DNA from: Tenacibaculum maritimum NCIMB 2154
GTDB taxonomy: Bacteria > Bacteroidota > Bacteroidia > Flavobacteriales > Flavobacteriaceae
NCBI RefSeq assembly: GCF_900119795.1
Contig: NZ_LT634361.1
Location: forward strand, 744,001-808,000
DNA length: 64,000 nucleotides
Direction of reading: 5' to 3'
Under the pieces are notes generated by a model that was given only the letters and a program-made list of their open reading frames with translations, did no database searches and was not told the DNA's origin. Made by a program: the position numbers and the translations under genes. Each line of letters begins with the position of its first letter. Position 1 is the first letter of the stretch. Below, in pieces: positions 18,751-28,341 of the stretch.

Positions 18751-19911
18751 ATGAATTTTGACTTTTTAATCCCTGTAAAAGATTCAGTGACAGTGAATAA
18801 CGTGTCACAATCTTCTGCTGCCTTAGGGAGAAATATTTTTATCCATACTAAAGAAAATGGCTTCCCTGATTTGGAAGTTGTTCAGGTGGCGATACTAGGA
18901 GTTGAAGAAGGTAGAGGAGTAATAAATAACGTAGGTTGTGGTGAAAATTTGAATAAAATTCGAGAAAAATTATACGAGTTATATCTAGGAGATTGGAACC
19001 TTCAAATAGCAGATATAGGAAATATTCAAAAGGGAAACACAATCAAAGATACCTATTTTGCGGTATCAGAAATAGTGTTATCTCTTCTTAAAAAAAATAT
19101 AATTCCAATTATTATAGGAGGAGGCCAAGATATCACTTACGCAAACTATAGAGCTTATGATACATTAGAGCAAACGGTAAATCTAGTAGGAGTAGATAGT
19201 CAGTTTGATTTAGGTGATTTAGAAGGAGCATTATCTTCAAAATCATTTTTAAGCAAGGTGATTATGGAAGCTCCGAATAATTTGTTTAATTATAGCAATA
19301 TAGGCTATCAAACATACTTGAATCCTCAAGAGGAAATAAAATTATTAAATAATTTATTTTTTGATACCTACCGTTTAGGGATGGTGAAAAAAGTAACCTT
19401 AGTAGAGCCAATTATGAGAGATGCTGATATCGTAAGTATTGATATCAGTAGTATAAGGCAAAGTGAAGCTCCTGCAAATAATAATGCTTCCCCAAACGGA
19501 TTTTATGGAGAGGAAATTTGTGCAATAGCTCGTTACGCAGGTATTAGTGATAAAGTGACCTCTTTCGGTATTTACGAGTATAATGCTAGTTTGGATAGAA
19601 ATAATCAGACAGCTAGTTTAATAGCCCAAATGATCTGGTTTTTTGTTGAAGGGGTGAATTCTAGAGCTAAAGACTATCCTTATGCAACAAAAGAAAGTTA
19701 CCAAAAATTTACGGTAATGTTGGATAATGATGATCCACTAAACTTCTATAAAAGCGATAAAAGTGGTCGTTGGTGGATGGAAATAAATTTAATAACGAAT
19801 AATAAACATAAAAGACATGCGTTAATACCATGTGACTATCAGGATTATGAATTAGCCTTAAATCATAAAATTCCTGAAAGATGGTATAAAGCACTGCAAA
19901 AGCTTACGTAA
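18751..19911 (+). CDS. Ureohydrolase (arginase/formimidoylglutamase) fold protein with degraded metal site
   Basis: A 386-residue member of the arginase/agmatinase/formimidoylglutamase superfamily by its landmarks: GGGQDITY at 123-130, VDSQFDL at 148-154 and SIDISSI at 229-235. In active enzymes these are GGxH, DAHxD and DxD, which together hold two Mn2+. Here the first His is Gln126, the second is Gln151, and the last Asp is Ser233; only Asp149, Asp153 and Asp231 remain. This predicts weak or no metal binding and loss of hydrolase activity. There is no signal peptide. It lies between topA and gldK in the same direction, a position I recall being conserved in Flavobacteriaceae, so a structural or regulatory role linked to gliding/T9SS is possible but unproven. 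Confidence 0.82.
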   Translation: MNFDFLIPVKDSVTVNNVSQSSAALGRNIFIHTKENGFPDLEVVQVAILGVEEGRGVINNVGCGENLNKIREKLYELYLGDWNLQIADIGNIQKGNTIKDTYFAVSEIVLSLLKKNIIPIIIGGGQDITYANYRAYDTLEQTVNLVGVDSQFDLGDLEGALSSKSFLSKVIMEAPNNLFNYSNIGYQTYLNPQEEIKLLNNLFFDTYRLGMVKKVTLVEPIMRDADIVSIDISSIRQSEAPANNNASPNGFYGEEICAIARYAGISDKVTSFGIYEYNASLDRNNQTASLIAQMIWFFVEGVNSRAKDYPYATKESYQKFTVMLDNDDPLNFYKSDKSGRWWMEINLITNNKHKRHALIPCDYQDYELALNHKIPERWYKALQKLT

Positions 19912-19955
19912 AAGCAATTATCTTGATAAAATTAAGTTTAATGATTAGTAAAGAA

Positions 19956-19986
19956 TTGTTTTTTAGCAAAAAAAATAATAGGTTTA
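19956..19986 (+). promoter_or_regulatory. Candidate gldKLMN promoter
   Basis: TTG at 19956-19958, a 20-base gap, and TAGGTTTA at 19979-19986 resemble the Bacteroidota promoter with one mismatch in the -7 box. The ATG of gldK is 28 bases downstream. Confidence 0.4.
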
Positions 19987-20013
19987 CGCCTCTTTTATAA
20001 GAAAGAATATAGT

Positions 20014-21387
20014 ATGAAGAAAATAGTAGTATTTGCATTATTGGTTTCCATCGTTTACGGATGTGGTTCAAGTAACGATAGAGGAGAGTTAGTTGGAGTG
20101 AAGTCCAAAAGAAAATGGTTTGCAGAAAAACCATATGGTATGGCATTAATCCCAGGAGGGTCATTTACCATGGGTAAGCAAGATGAAGATCCTTTAGGAG
20201 CAATGAATGCCCCAACAAAAACAGTGACAGTACAGCCATTTTATATGGATGAATCTGAAATCACAAATAGTGAATATAAGAAGTTCGTTGTTTGGGTACG
20301 AGATTCTGTTACAAGAACGAAGTTGGCATACCAAGCAGAATTTGCTGCGGGAGATAATGATCCAGCTAATGTAGGAAAGAAAGCACAAGGAATTCAACGA
20401 TATGCATTTGCTTCTGCTGATACGATTAATGAGTCTCCATATCAAAAATATATGAGAGAAAATTATTATGAGTTAGGAGAAGGAATAGACTCTTTGAAAC
20501 CTTTAAATTGGGAGGAGAAATTAATTTGGGAAAAAGACGAGTATCCTGATGTTGATTATGTAGAAGTTATGGATTCTTTGTATATCAAGAAGGATGAGGC
20601 TTTAAACGGCATAAGAACTTTTAATACAAAACTATTAAATTACAGATACTTTTGGTTTGATAATGAACAAGCTGCGAGAACAGGAAAAAGTAGAAAAGAT
20701 TTTATGAGAGATGAAGTTTTAAATATTTATCCAGATACTACTGTATGGATTAAAGATTTTAACTATTCTTATAATGATCCAATGCATCAAGAATATTTTG
20801 CTCACAAAGCATATGAGGAATACCCTGTTGTAGGAATCAATTGGTACCAAGCAAGAGCTTTTTGTCATTGGAGAACGCAAATAAAAAATACGTATCAGAG
20901 ATCTAAAAAGAATCTAGGGTTGGTACCATCATTTAGGTTACCAACGGAGGCCGAGTGGGAATATGCTGCTCGTGGAGGTTTGAATTATGCAAAATATCCT
21001 TGGGGAGGGCCTAACACAACTAGTGATAGAGGTTGTTTCTTAGCAAACTTTAAACCTGTTCGTGGAGATTATGCCGCAGATGGAGCTTTATATACAATGG
21101 AAGCCGTGTCTTTCAATCCAAATGAATATGGATTGTATAATATGGCTGGTAATGTAGCTGAATGGACAAATACAGCATATAATCAAATGTCTTACTACAT
21201 GGGGTCAACAATGAATCCTAACGTAGAGAATAGAGAGAATCAAAGAAAAATTATTCGAGGAGGTTCATGGAAAGATGTAGCATATTTCTTAGAAGTAGGT
21301 TCTAGAGATTGGGAGTATGCAGATACGGCAAGAAGTTATATCGGTTTCAGAACTGTTCAAGATTATTTAGGAACAAAGAAAAATTAA
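20014..21387 (+). CDS. gldK: Gliding motility/T9SS lipoprotein GldK
   Basis: Outer-membrane-associated lipoprotein that forms the periplasmic ring of the type IX secretion system with GldN (PorK/PorN in Porphyromonas). The 457-residue protein has a signal peptide with lipobox YGCG (Cys17) and a formylglycine-generating-enzyme-like (FGE-sulfatase) fold: PGGSFTMGKQDED early in the mature part, FRLPTEAEWEYAARGG in the middle, and a C-terminal NMAGNVAEWT, IIRGGSWKD and IGFR. First gene of gldKLMN. Confidence 0.96.
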   Translation: MKKIVVFALLVSIVYGCGSSNDRGELVGVKSKRKWFAEKPYGMALIPGGSFTMGKQDEDPLGAMNAPTKTVTVQPFYMDESEITNSEYKKFVVWVRDSVTRTKLAYQAEFAAGDNDPANVGKKAQGIQRYAFASADTINESPYQKYMRENYYELGEGIDSLKPLNWEEKLIWEKDEYPDVDYVEVMDSLYIKKDEALNGIRTFNTKLLNYRYFWFDNEQAARTGKSRKDFMRDEVLNIYPDTTVWIKDFNYSYNDPMHQEYFAHKAYEEYPVVGINWYQARAFCHWRTQIKNTYQRSKKNLGLVPSFRLPTEAEWEYAARGGLNYAKYPWGGPNTTSDRGCFLANFKPVRGDYAADGALYTMEAVSFNPNEYGLYNMAGNVAEWTNTAYNQMSYYMGSTMNPNVENRENQRKIIRGGSWKDVAYFLEVGSRDWEYADTARSYIGFRTVQDYLGTKKN

Positions 21388-21426
21388 TTCAACTTTATAA
21401 TAAAATTCCCTTAAAAATTAAAAATT

Positions 21427-22077
21427 ATGGCACAATCAAAATCAAGCAAAAAATTAATGAACATGGTTTACGGTCTGGGAGCGTCCGTAGTAATCCTTGG
21501 AGCTTTATGTAAAATACAGCACCTTTCATTCGGACCTATAACAGGAGGTATGATTCTTACGATAGGATTAATAGTAGAGGCATTGGTATTTGCAATATCT
21601 GCTTTTGAACCTGTAGATGATGAATTGGATTGGACAAAAGTGTACCCAGAATTAGCAGGTGGACAAAGTTTAGGTAATGGAGGCAAAGATGCTTCTACAG
21701 GTGATGCACAAAGCATGTTGTCACAAAAGCTTGATGATATATTAAAAGAAGCTAAATTGGATGCAGAATTAATAGGAAGCTTAGGAAGCAGTATTCAAAA
21801 TTTCCAAGGAGCAGCAGAAGGCTTAACTTCAGCAACAGAAACAGTAGCATCTACCAATAAATATAATGAGCAAATGTCTTTAGCTGCAGTAAAGATGGAG
21901 TCATTAAATAGCTTGTATGAAGTACAGGTTGAAAATGCATCAAAGCAAGCAGACTTAAATTCAGCAATGGTAGAGAATTCTCAAAAATTACAAGATCAAA
22001 TGGAATCTTTAGCAACAAACTTATCATCTCTTAATGGAGTTTATGGTGGTATGTTGTCAGCAATGTCAAAAAATTAA
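21427..22077 (+). CDS. gldL: Gliding motility/T9SS inner-membrane protein GldL
   Basis: Inner-membrane stator subunit of the proton-driven rotary motor that energises T9SS and gliding, working with GldM. The 216-residue protein has two transmembrane helices (about 14-32 and 38-58) near the N-terminus; the FGPITGGMILTIGL segment spans the second, which carries the conserved glutamate near residue 59 in GLIVEALVFAIS. The remainder is a cytoplasmic helical domain. It is 39 bases after gldK. Confidence 0.95.
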   Translation: MAQSKSSKKLMNMVYGLGASVVILGALCKIQHLSFGPITGGMILTIGLIVEALVFAISAFEPVDDELDWTKVYPELAGGQSLGNGGKDASTGDAQSMLSQKLDDILKEAKLDAELIGSLGSSIQNFQGAAEGLTSATETVASTNKYNEQMSLAAVKMESLNSLYEVQVENASKQADLNSAMVENSQKLQDQMESLATNLSSLNGVYGGMLSAMSKN

Positions 22078-22124
22078 TTAGTAAGTAAATAGATATTTAA
22101 TAACCCTGAAAAAAACTAATTAAT

Positions 22125-23663
22125 ATGGCAGGAGGAAAACTATCTCCAAGGCAGAAAATGGTAAACTTAATGTACTTAGTGTTTATTGCAATGTTAGCAA
22201 TGAACATGAGTAAGGAAGTACTGTCTGCTTTTGGATTGATGAATGGTAAACTAGTAGATTCTAACAAAAGATTAGAAGAGAAAAATGCAAGTGCTTATGA
22301 CGCTTTGGCTTTAAAGGCAACTGAACAAGCCAAGCAATATGGGCCCGCAAAGGCTAAAACAGATCGAATAAAAGCCATGGCTAATAATCTTTATACTTTC
22401 ATAGGTGATTTGAAAGACAAGATGATTGTTGGCATAGAAGATGTTACTGCTTTTGAATCAATGGATAAGTCTGATTTTTTAGATCAATATTTTTTTAAAG
22501 GAGGAAAAATATCTCCTAATGGAAAAGAGTTTGTTGATAAAATTAATAACTTTAGAGACCAGTCAGCTCAAATATTAGGAGGAAGCGAACTTTCTGAAAT
22601 TGTCAAAATGCGTTTTTCAACAGCAGATGTAAAAGACAAAGAAGGAATTAAGAAAAATTGGTTAAAATATAATTATGAAGGTTTTCCTTTAATAGCATCT
22701 ATAACAAAACTAACTCAAATTCAGGCAGATATTAGAGCTACTGAAGCAGAAGCGTTATCTTCTCTATTACAAGGAGAATTGGAAAGTGCCGTTTCGTTAA
22801 AAAATTACGAAGCAATGGTACTTTTTGAAAAGAATGCATACTACGCCGGAGAAAAATTATCTGGGAAAATCGTTTTGGGTAAAAAAGATGATAACTTAAC
22901 TGCTGAAAAGGTAATTGTTAATGGTGAAGAAATTGCTGCAGATAAGATTCAAGCAGGTCAAGTAATTTTAGATGGACCAGCAGGGTCTGTAGGTGATAAA
23001 GAATTAAAAGGAGAGTTCCAATTTATGGAAAATGACTCTTTAGTAACAATTCCTATAAAGGGGTCTTACGCTGTAATTCCAAAACCAAACGAGGCTGTAA
23101 TTTCTGCAGACAAAATGAATGTGGTATATAAAGGGTTAACGAATCCGTTAACAATTTCTATCCCTGGAATTCCTTCGCATAAAGTAGTAGCTTCTGCTCC
23201 TGGTTTAACAAGAACTAAAGGTAGTAGTTACGTAATGAGACCAACAGGAAAAGGAGGTAGTAATGTTACGATTAGAGTATCAGGAAAGTTACCTGACGGA
23301 ACACCTGTAAGCTCAAATAAAAAGTTTAGAATAAAAGATATTCCACCAGCAGTAGGAATGGTAAGAGGGCAGTATGGAGTTGTTAAAATGCCTAAAGCTA
23401 GTTTAGGAAGAACTTCGGTAGCCGCTGGATTGCCAGACTTTTTATTCGATTTAAAATTAAATATAAGTAGCTTTAAAGTTAAGGTACCAGGGCAAGTAAC
23501 TGTTTCAGTTAATGGAACCAAGTTTAATAGTAGAGCTAAACAAGCTTTAAGCAAGGCAAGAAGGGGTGATCAAATTGTGATTTTTGATATTAAAGCAAAT
23601 GTATCGGGATCTTCTTACCAAATTAAAAAGGTATTGCCTGTAAGTATAGAAATTACAAATTAA
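22125..23663 (+). CDS. gldM: Gliding motility/T9SS motor protein GldM
   Basis: Single-pass inner-membrane protein whose transmembrane helix pairs with GldL and whose four periplasmic domains reach the GldK-GldN ring. The 512-residue product begins with KLSPRQKMVNLMYLVFIAML and a helix at about 13-34, the usual PorM/GldM start. The periplasmic part contains the expected Ig-like strand-rich domains with repeated VSAPG and PNEAVISADKMNVVYKG-type segments. Third gene of gldKLMN. Confidence 0.96.
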   Translation: MAGGKLSPRQKMVNLMYLVFIAMLAMNMSKEVLSAFGLMNGKLVDSNKRLEEKNASAYDALALKATEQAKQYGPAKAKTDRIKAMANNLYTFIGDLKDKMIVGIEDVTAFESMDKSDFLDQYFFKGGKISPNGKEFVDKINNFRDQSAQILGGSELSEIVKMRFSTADVKDKEGIKKNWLKYNYEGFPLIASITKLTQIQADIRATEAEALSSLLQGELESAVSLKNYEAMVLFEKNAYYAGEKLSGKIVLGKKDDNLTAEKVIVNGEEIAADKIQAGQVILDGPAGSVGDKELKGEFQFMENDSLVTIPIKGSYAVIPKPNEAVISADKMNVVYKGLTNPLTISIPGIPSHKVVASAPGLTRTKGSSYVMRPTGKGGSNVTIRVSGKLPDGTPVSSNKKFRIKDIPPAVGMVRGQYGVVKMPKASLGRTSVAAGLPDFLFDLKLNISSFKVKVPGQVTVSVNGTKFNSRAKQALSKARRGDQIVIFDIKANVSGSSYQIKKVLPVSIEITN

Positions 23664-23683
23664 TAGAAAAATAATAGTAAAGT

Positions 23684-24544
23684 ATGGATTGGAAGCGTTT
23701 TTACATAGTGTTATTTGTGTTTGCTGCTACAAGTGTTGCAAATGCCCAAGCTAACCTTTTAAATGCTGTAAAAGCAGATGATATAGGTAAAATAACGGAG
23801 GCTCAAAAATCTATTGAAGATGATAAACCATTACCTTATGGTTATATTAGTGATAGAGATGTATTATGGTCTAAAGTAGTATGGGAATACATAGATATAA
23901 ACCAAAAAATAAACTTGCCTTATTATTATCCAATTGATACGACTAGTACTTCTAACAGAAGACGATCGTTGTTTGATACTTTGTTAAGAGGAATTAATTC
24001 AGGTAAAATAACAGAAATTTATACAGATTCTTATTTTACAACGAAAACAACTCCAGAAGAGATTAAAAAAGTGGTTTATAACGAACGTCAGAATGGTGAT
24101 TATACAGATACATATTCAATTCAATCTGCAGATATTAAAGGATATTTATTAAAAGGACTTTGGTATTTTGATAAGCGTCAGGGGGAACTAAAGTACAGAT
24201 TGTTGGCAATAGCTCCTATGGGGCCAGATGTTCAAACTATTGGTATAGATGAAATAGATGACAAAGATAGTGTATATGAATTGTTTTGGGTATTTTATCC
24301 AGATGCAAGAGATGAGCTACATAAATCTAAAGTATTTAATTCAGAAAACTCAGCGCAACCTATCTCTTATGACAATTTGTTAAATGCTCGTAGATTTAAT
24401 TCTACGATTGTTAGAGAGGAAAACTTATATGGTGATAGAAAAATTAAAGATTATATTAGAGGAAATTCTTTATTCCAGTTATTAGAAGCTGATAGAATTA
24501 AAGAAGGAATTCGTGATAGAGAAATGGATATGTGGAATTATTAA
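23684..24544 (+). CDS. gldN: Gliding motility/T9SS ring protein GldN
   Basis: Periplasmic partner of GldK in the T9SS ring. The 286-residue protein has a signal peptide ending at NAQA (about residue 22) and the GldN pattern: an early DRDVLWSKVVWEYIDINQKINLPYYYP segment, then WYFDKRQGELKYRLLAIAP, and a C-terminal YIRGNSLFQLLEADRIKEGI. The single gldN copy is followed by a strong terminator, closing the locus. No second gldN-like gene (gldO) is present here. Confidence 0.95.
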   Translation: MDWKRFYIVLFVFAATSVANAQANLLNAVKADDIGKITEAQKSIEDDKPLPYGYISDRDVLWSKVVWEYIDINQKINLPYYYPIDTTSTSNRRRSLFDTLLRGINSGKITEIYTDSYFTTKTTPEEIKKVVYNERQNGDYTDTYSIQSADIKGYLLKGLWYFDKRQGELKYRLLAIAPMGPDVQTIGIDEIDDKDSVYELFWVFYPDARDELHKSKVFNSENSAQPISYDNLLNARRFNSTIVREENLYGDRKIKDYIRGNSLFQLLEADRIKEGIRDREMDMWNY

Positions 24545-24559
24545 TTTAATTGATATATA

Positions 24560-24601
24560 AAAAGAAAAAGCGTTTGCAATTTGCAAGCGCTTTTTCTTTT
24601 T
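24560..24601 (+). terminator. Terminator of gldKLMN
   Basis: AAAAGAAAAAGCGTTTGCAA pairs with TTGCAAGCGCTTTTTCTTTT over about 20 bp with one G-U pair and a tight tip, ending in a T run 15 bases after the gldN stop. Confidence 0.8.
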
Positions 24602-24620
24602 AAAGAAGTATTTTTGAAAA

Positions 24621-25670
24621 ATGAATGTAGATTATATTATTGTTGGCTTAGGTTTAGCAGGATTAGCTTTTACAGAGAAATTGATTGAGCATAAGAAGTC
24701 TTTTGTAGTTTATGAAGATCATTCTCAAACCTCATCTTTAGTAGCGGGAGGAGTATATAACCCTGTTGTTTTAAAAAGATTTACACCTGTTTGGAATGGA
24801 CATGAGCAGCTAGCCTTGGCAATTCCATTTTACAAAAAAATAGCCAATAAATTCAAAGAGAAACTAGATACTCCACTGGTAACTAGAAAAGCTTTTAAAT
24901 CAATTGAGGATGAAAATAATTGGTTTGTAGCTACTGATAAGCCAGTATTATCTCTATATATGAAACCAACAATATTGCATGAAAAAGTAGCAGGAGTAAT
25001 AGCTGATTTTGGTTTTGGGGAGCTAAAAGGGACAGGAAGAATAGATACCAAAAAGCTGGTGTCATTATATAGAGCTTATCTTAAAGAAAGAAAAGAAATT
25101 TACTTTGAAAAGTTTAATTATGAAGAGATACGTTTTCTAGAAAAGGAGGTGATTTATAAGGGAGTTAAAGCAAAATATATTGTTTTTTGTGAAGGGTTTG
25201 GAATCAAAAACAATCCTTATTTTAAAGATTTACCGTTAAAAGAAGCTAAAGGGGAGTTGATAACAATACATGCACCAGCATTAAATATAGATTTTCTTTT
25301 AAAATCGGCATTATTTGTATTACCTCTAGGGAATCATCATTATAAGGTAGGTGCAACGTTTAATTGGAAGGATAAGACATCAAAAGTATCAGAGGTAGGA
25401 AGAGAAGAGTTGGTGGAAAAATTGAAGAAGGTGATTACGGTTCCATATACGATTGTAGATCAAACGGCAGGAATAAGACCTACTGTAAAAGATAGAAGGC
25501 CTTTGGTAGGAGTTCATGAGAAGCATACACAATTAGCCGTTTTAAATGGATTAGGAACTCGTGGAGTAATGATTGCCCCAACAGTGGCTAACAGTTTGTT
25601 TCAGCATCTAGAAAAAAAAGAGGAGTTAAGCAAGGATATCGATATTAAAAGGTTTTTAAGCAAAATATAA
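24621..25670 (+). CDS. FAD-dependent oxidoreductase (DAO family)
   Basis: A 349-residue flavoprotein with an N-terminal dinucleotide-binding GLGLAG at 9-14 in the DAO fold, and a C-terminal GIRPTVKDRRPLVGVHEKH segment typical of the D-amino-acid oxidase/glycine oxidase group that precedes the second FAD-contacting loop (NGLGTRGVMIAPTVA). The likely role is oxidation of an amine or imino acid; the substrate cannot be assigned. It begins just after the gld terminator, so it is a separate unit. Confidence 0.85.
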   Translation: MNVDYIIVGLGLAGLAFTEKLIEHKKSFVVYEDHSQTSSLVAGGVYNPVVLKRFTPVWNGHEQLALAIPFYKKIANKFKEKLDTPLVTRKAFKSIEDENNWFVATDKPVLSLYMKPTILHEKVAGVIADFGFGELKGTGRIDTKKLVSLYRAYLKERKEIYFEKFNYEEIRFLEKEVIYKGVKAKYIVFCEGFGIKNNPYFKDLPLKEAKGELITIHAPALNIDFLLKSALFVLPLGNHHYKVGATFNWKDKTSKVSEVGREELVEKLKKVITVPYTIVDQTAGIRPTVKDRRPLVGVHEKHTQLAVLNGLGTRGVMIAPTVANSLFQHLEKKEELSKDIDIKRFLSKI

Positions 25671-25883
25671 AGGGAGTTGACTAGGCTCTAAGTAGCACTA
25701 TTTCTTTTGCGATGAAGTCGAAGAAGTTATGATGAGCGGAGTCGAAAACCTTGGATTTTAAAAGAATTTCAACTCCGCCAAATGTAGTATTAGTGAGTGA
25801 TACTAGCTATTATTTGAAATAACCTAAAAAAAAGGAGTGTTTAGAAGGTAGTTTCAATTAATAAATAGTATTAAGTCAAATTG

Positions 25884-26288
25884 CTAGATGACTTTTTCTT
25901 TTGAGCTGGTTTTTAAATATTTCTCATCATAGGAAACAAACATATTGATCCAAATAATCCTAGATAAACGAAGTGTTACAGGAATAAGAAGAAATAGTAC
26001 TAATAAAATAAAAGCAAAAGTTTGCAATAAGCTTAAATTGATGAAAATTTTACCAATGATGAATGCAGCAACTGAAATAGCTACTGTTAATGCATAATTG
26101 ACATACATAGCCCCATAAAAAAAAGAGGGCTCCATCATATTTTTTAAATCGCATGTAGGACAATGATCATGTATTTGAGTAATTTTCTTTGGATTAAAAG
26201 TAAAACCATATCTGAAAAAACTTCCTTCATGACACCTAGGGCATTTTGTTTTGAAAATGCTATATAGTTTAGAACCTTTTTTGAACAT
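25884..26288 (-). CDS. DUF983 family membrane protein
   Basis: A small membrane protein of the DUF983 family, 134 residues from the ATG at 26288. It has two Cys pairs near the N-terminus, CPRC (C16, C19) and CPTC (C43, C46), which could bind zinc, followed by two transmembrane segments (about 58-80 and 86-109). Function unknown. A longer frame begins at 26342, but the ATG at 26288 starts the usual family N-terminus. It is divergent from the ABC-F gene. Confidence 0.8.
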   Translation of the reverse strand: MFKKGSKLYSIFKTKCPRCHEGSFFRYGFTFNPKKITQIHDHCPTCDLKNMMEPSFFYGAMYVNYALTVAISVAAFIIGKIFINLSLLQTFAFILLVLFLLIPVTLRLSRIIWINMFVSYDEKYLKTSSKEKVI

Positions 26289-26411
26289 ATTCTTCTGTGT
26301 GTAAATGGGTTTTGGTACGCTGTTTTTTGTAAGTTTGTGCAAAAATCGGCAAAAGCAAAAACAAGTGACGTAACATTAGTTACAAAGTTAAATTAAATAG
26401 AAAGAATTTAT

Positions 26412-28331
26412 ATGTTAAACGTACATAATTTATCAGTTTCATTTATGGGATCTGATTTATTTTCGGGAATCACTTTTAAGTTGAATAAAGGAGATAGAAT
26501 AGGATTGATTGGTAAGAATGGAGCAGGGAAATCTACTTTATTAAAAGTACTATCAAAAGATATCGAAAGTAGTGGAGGTACCATGGCATTTGATAAAGAT
26601 GTACGTATAGGGTTTTTGCGTCAAGATATAGATTTTGTGGCGGGTAGAACCATCTTAGAAGAAGCCTATCAAGCTTTTGAAGAAATTAAAGAAATTGAAT
26701 TAAAACTCGATGAAATTAATGAAGAACTAGGAAAGAGAACAGATTACGAAAGCAATTCATATGCTGAGTTAATTGAAAGTTTAACGGATTTAACAGAACG
26801 CTATGAATTATTAGGAGGCTATAACTATCAGGGAGATACGGAGAAGATTTTACAAGGGTTAGGTTTTCAACGAGAAGATTTTGATAAACTTACAGATACT
26901 TTTTCTGGAGGATGGCGTATGCGTATAGAGCTAGCAAAGTTGTTATTACAAGAGAATGATATATTGCTATTAGATGAGCCAACAAACCATCTAGATATAG
27001 AATCAATCATTTGGTTGGAAAATTTTTTAAAGAATTATTCAGGAGCAATTGTACTGGTTTCTCATGATAAAATGTTTTTAGATAATGTTACTAACAGAAC
27101 AATAGAAATATCTTTAGGGCAAATTTATGATTATAAGAAGCCATATTCTCAGTTTTTAAAGTTGAGGGCTGAAATAAAAGAAAAACAACTTCAAGCGCAG
27201 AAGAATCAAGAAAAAGAAATTCAGCATACGCAGAAGTTGATTGAAAAGTTCAGGGCTAAAGCAAATAAAGCATCCATGGCACAGTCTTTAATAAAAAAAT
27301 TGGATAAGGTAGAACGTATAGAGGTGGATGGAGACGATAATGCAACAATGAATGTACGTTTTACTGTTTCTAAAGAACCAGGGAAAATAATTGTAGAAGC
27401 TGAAAATTTAAGTAAAAGTTATGGAGACAAACAGGTTTTAGAAAATGTAGATTTATTGATTGAAAGAAATAGTAAGATTGCTTTTGTAGGTCAAAATGGG
27501 CAAGGAAAATCAACCCTAGCAAAAATGATGGTAGGAGATGTTTCTTTTAAAGGGGATTTAAAACTAGGACATAATGTAGAAATAGGATATTTTGCTCAAA
27601 ATCAATCAGAACATTTGCCTCCAGAAAAAACAGTATTAGAAATCATGGAAGATGCAGCTACAGATACTAATAGAATGAAGGTAAGAGATATGTTAGGAGC
27701 ATTTTTATTTGGAGGGGATGCAGTAGATAAAAAAGCAAAAGTGCTATCAGGAGGTGAGCGTAATCGTTTGGCACTGTGTAAGCTACTTCTATCTCCGTTT
27801 AATGTATTAATAATGGATGAGCCTACTAACCATTTAGATATTGCTTCTAAAAATGTATTGAAACAAGCCCTTCAAAATTTTGATGGAACACTAATTATAG
27901 TTTCTCATGATCGTGATTTTTTACAAGGATTAACAAAAACTGTTTATGGGTTTAAAGACAAGGTTATTAAAGAGTATTTAGGTGATATTGATTACTTTTT
28001 AGAACAACATAAAATGGAAAGCTTGCGAGAAGCAGAAAAAAGAACAGTTGTGAAAGAAGAAAAAGAAACCTCTAAAAAGGAAGCATATCTATTATCGAGA
28101 GAAGAAGAAAAAGAGTTGAAAAAATTAAAAAATAGATTGGGTAAAATAGAAACCGAAATTTCTGACTTGGAAGCCGAAATAGAAAAAATAGATTTGGAAC
28201 TTGCTCAGAATTATGATGAAGTTGCTGCTCGACCAAACTTCTTCGAAAAATACAAAGCAAAGAAGTCAAAAGTAGATCAATTGATGGAGGAGTGGGAGTT
28301 GGTAGAGGAAAAGGTGTCAAACTATAAATAA
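26412..28331 (+). CDS. ABC-F family ATPase (ribosome-associated)
   Basis: Duplicated ATPase domains without membrane segments, as in ABC-F translation factors and the Uup protein. The 639-residue product has a first Walker A GKNGAGKST at 34-42, SGGWRMR signature, and LLLDEPTNHLD Walker B, then a charged linker, then a second copy with GQNGQGKST, LSGGERNRL and LIMDEPTNHLD. A C-terminal coiled-coil-rich extension (about 540-639) matches the Uup/YheS-like C-terminal domain. The likely role is in ribosome rescue or biogenesis; a resistance function is not supported by sequence alone. Confidence 0.93.
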   Translation: MLNVHNLSVSFMGSDLFSGITFKLNKGDRIGLIGKNGAGKSTLLKVLSKDIESSGGTMAFDKDVRIGFLRQDIDFVAGRTILEEAYQAFEEIKEIELKLDEINEELGKRTDYESNSYAELIESLTDLTERYELLGGYNYQGDTEKILQGLGFQREDFDKLTDTFSGGWRMRIELAKLLLQENDILLLDEPTNHLDIESIIWLENFLKNYSGAIVLVSHDKMFLDNVTNRTIEISLGQIYDYKKPYSQFLKLRAEIKEKQLQAQKNQEKEIQHTQKLIEKFRAKANKASMAQSLIKKLDKVERIEVDGDDNATMNVRFTVSKEPGKIIVEAENLSKSYGDKQVLENVDLLIERNSKIAFVGQNGQGKSTLAKMMVGDVSFKGDLKLGHNVEIGYFAQNQSEHLPPEKTVLEIMEDAATDTNRMKVRDMLGAFLFGGDAVDKKAKVLSGGERNRLALCKLLLSPFNVLIMDEPTNHLDIASKNVLKQALQNFDGTLIIVSHDRDFLQGLTKTVYGFKDKVIKEYLGDIDYFLEQHKMESLREAEKRTVVKEEKETSKKEAYLLSREEEKELKKLKNRLGKIETEISDLEAEIEKIDLELAQNYDEVAARPNFFEKYKAKKSKVDQLMEEWELVEEKVSNYK

Positions 28332-28341
28332 AACTAATTGG

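Noticed and set aside
25710..25760. Possible dispersed repeat containing GCGGAGTCGAAAACC
   Set aside because: The phrase resembles GGAGTCGAAA-type intergenic repeats that I recall from flavobacteria, but no second copy or pairing arm was found in this window, so the call is not supported.
26370..26383. Small inverted repeat GTAAC-ATTA-GTTAC upstream of the ABC-F gene
   Set aside because: Only five bases per arm with AT-rich context; chance occurrence is likely and no second site was seen.
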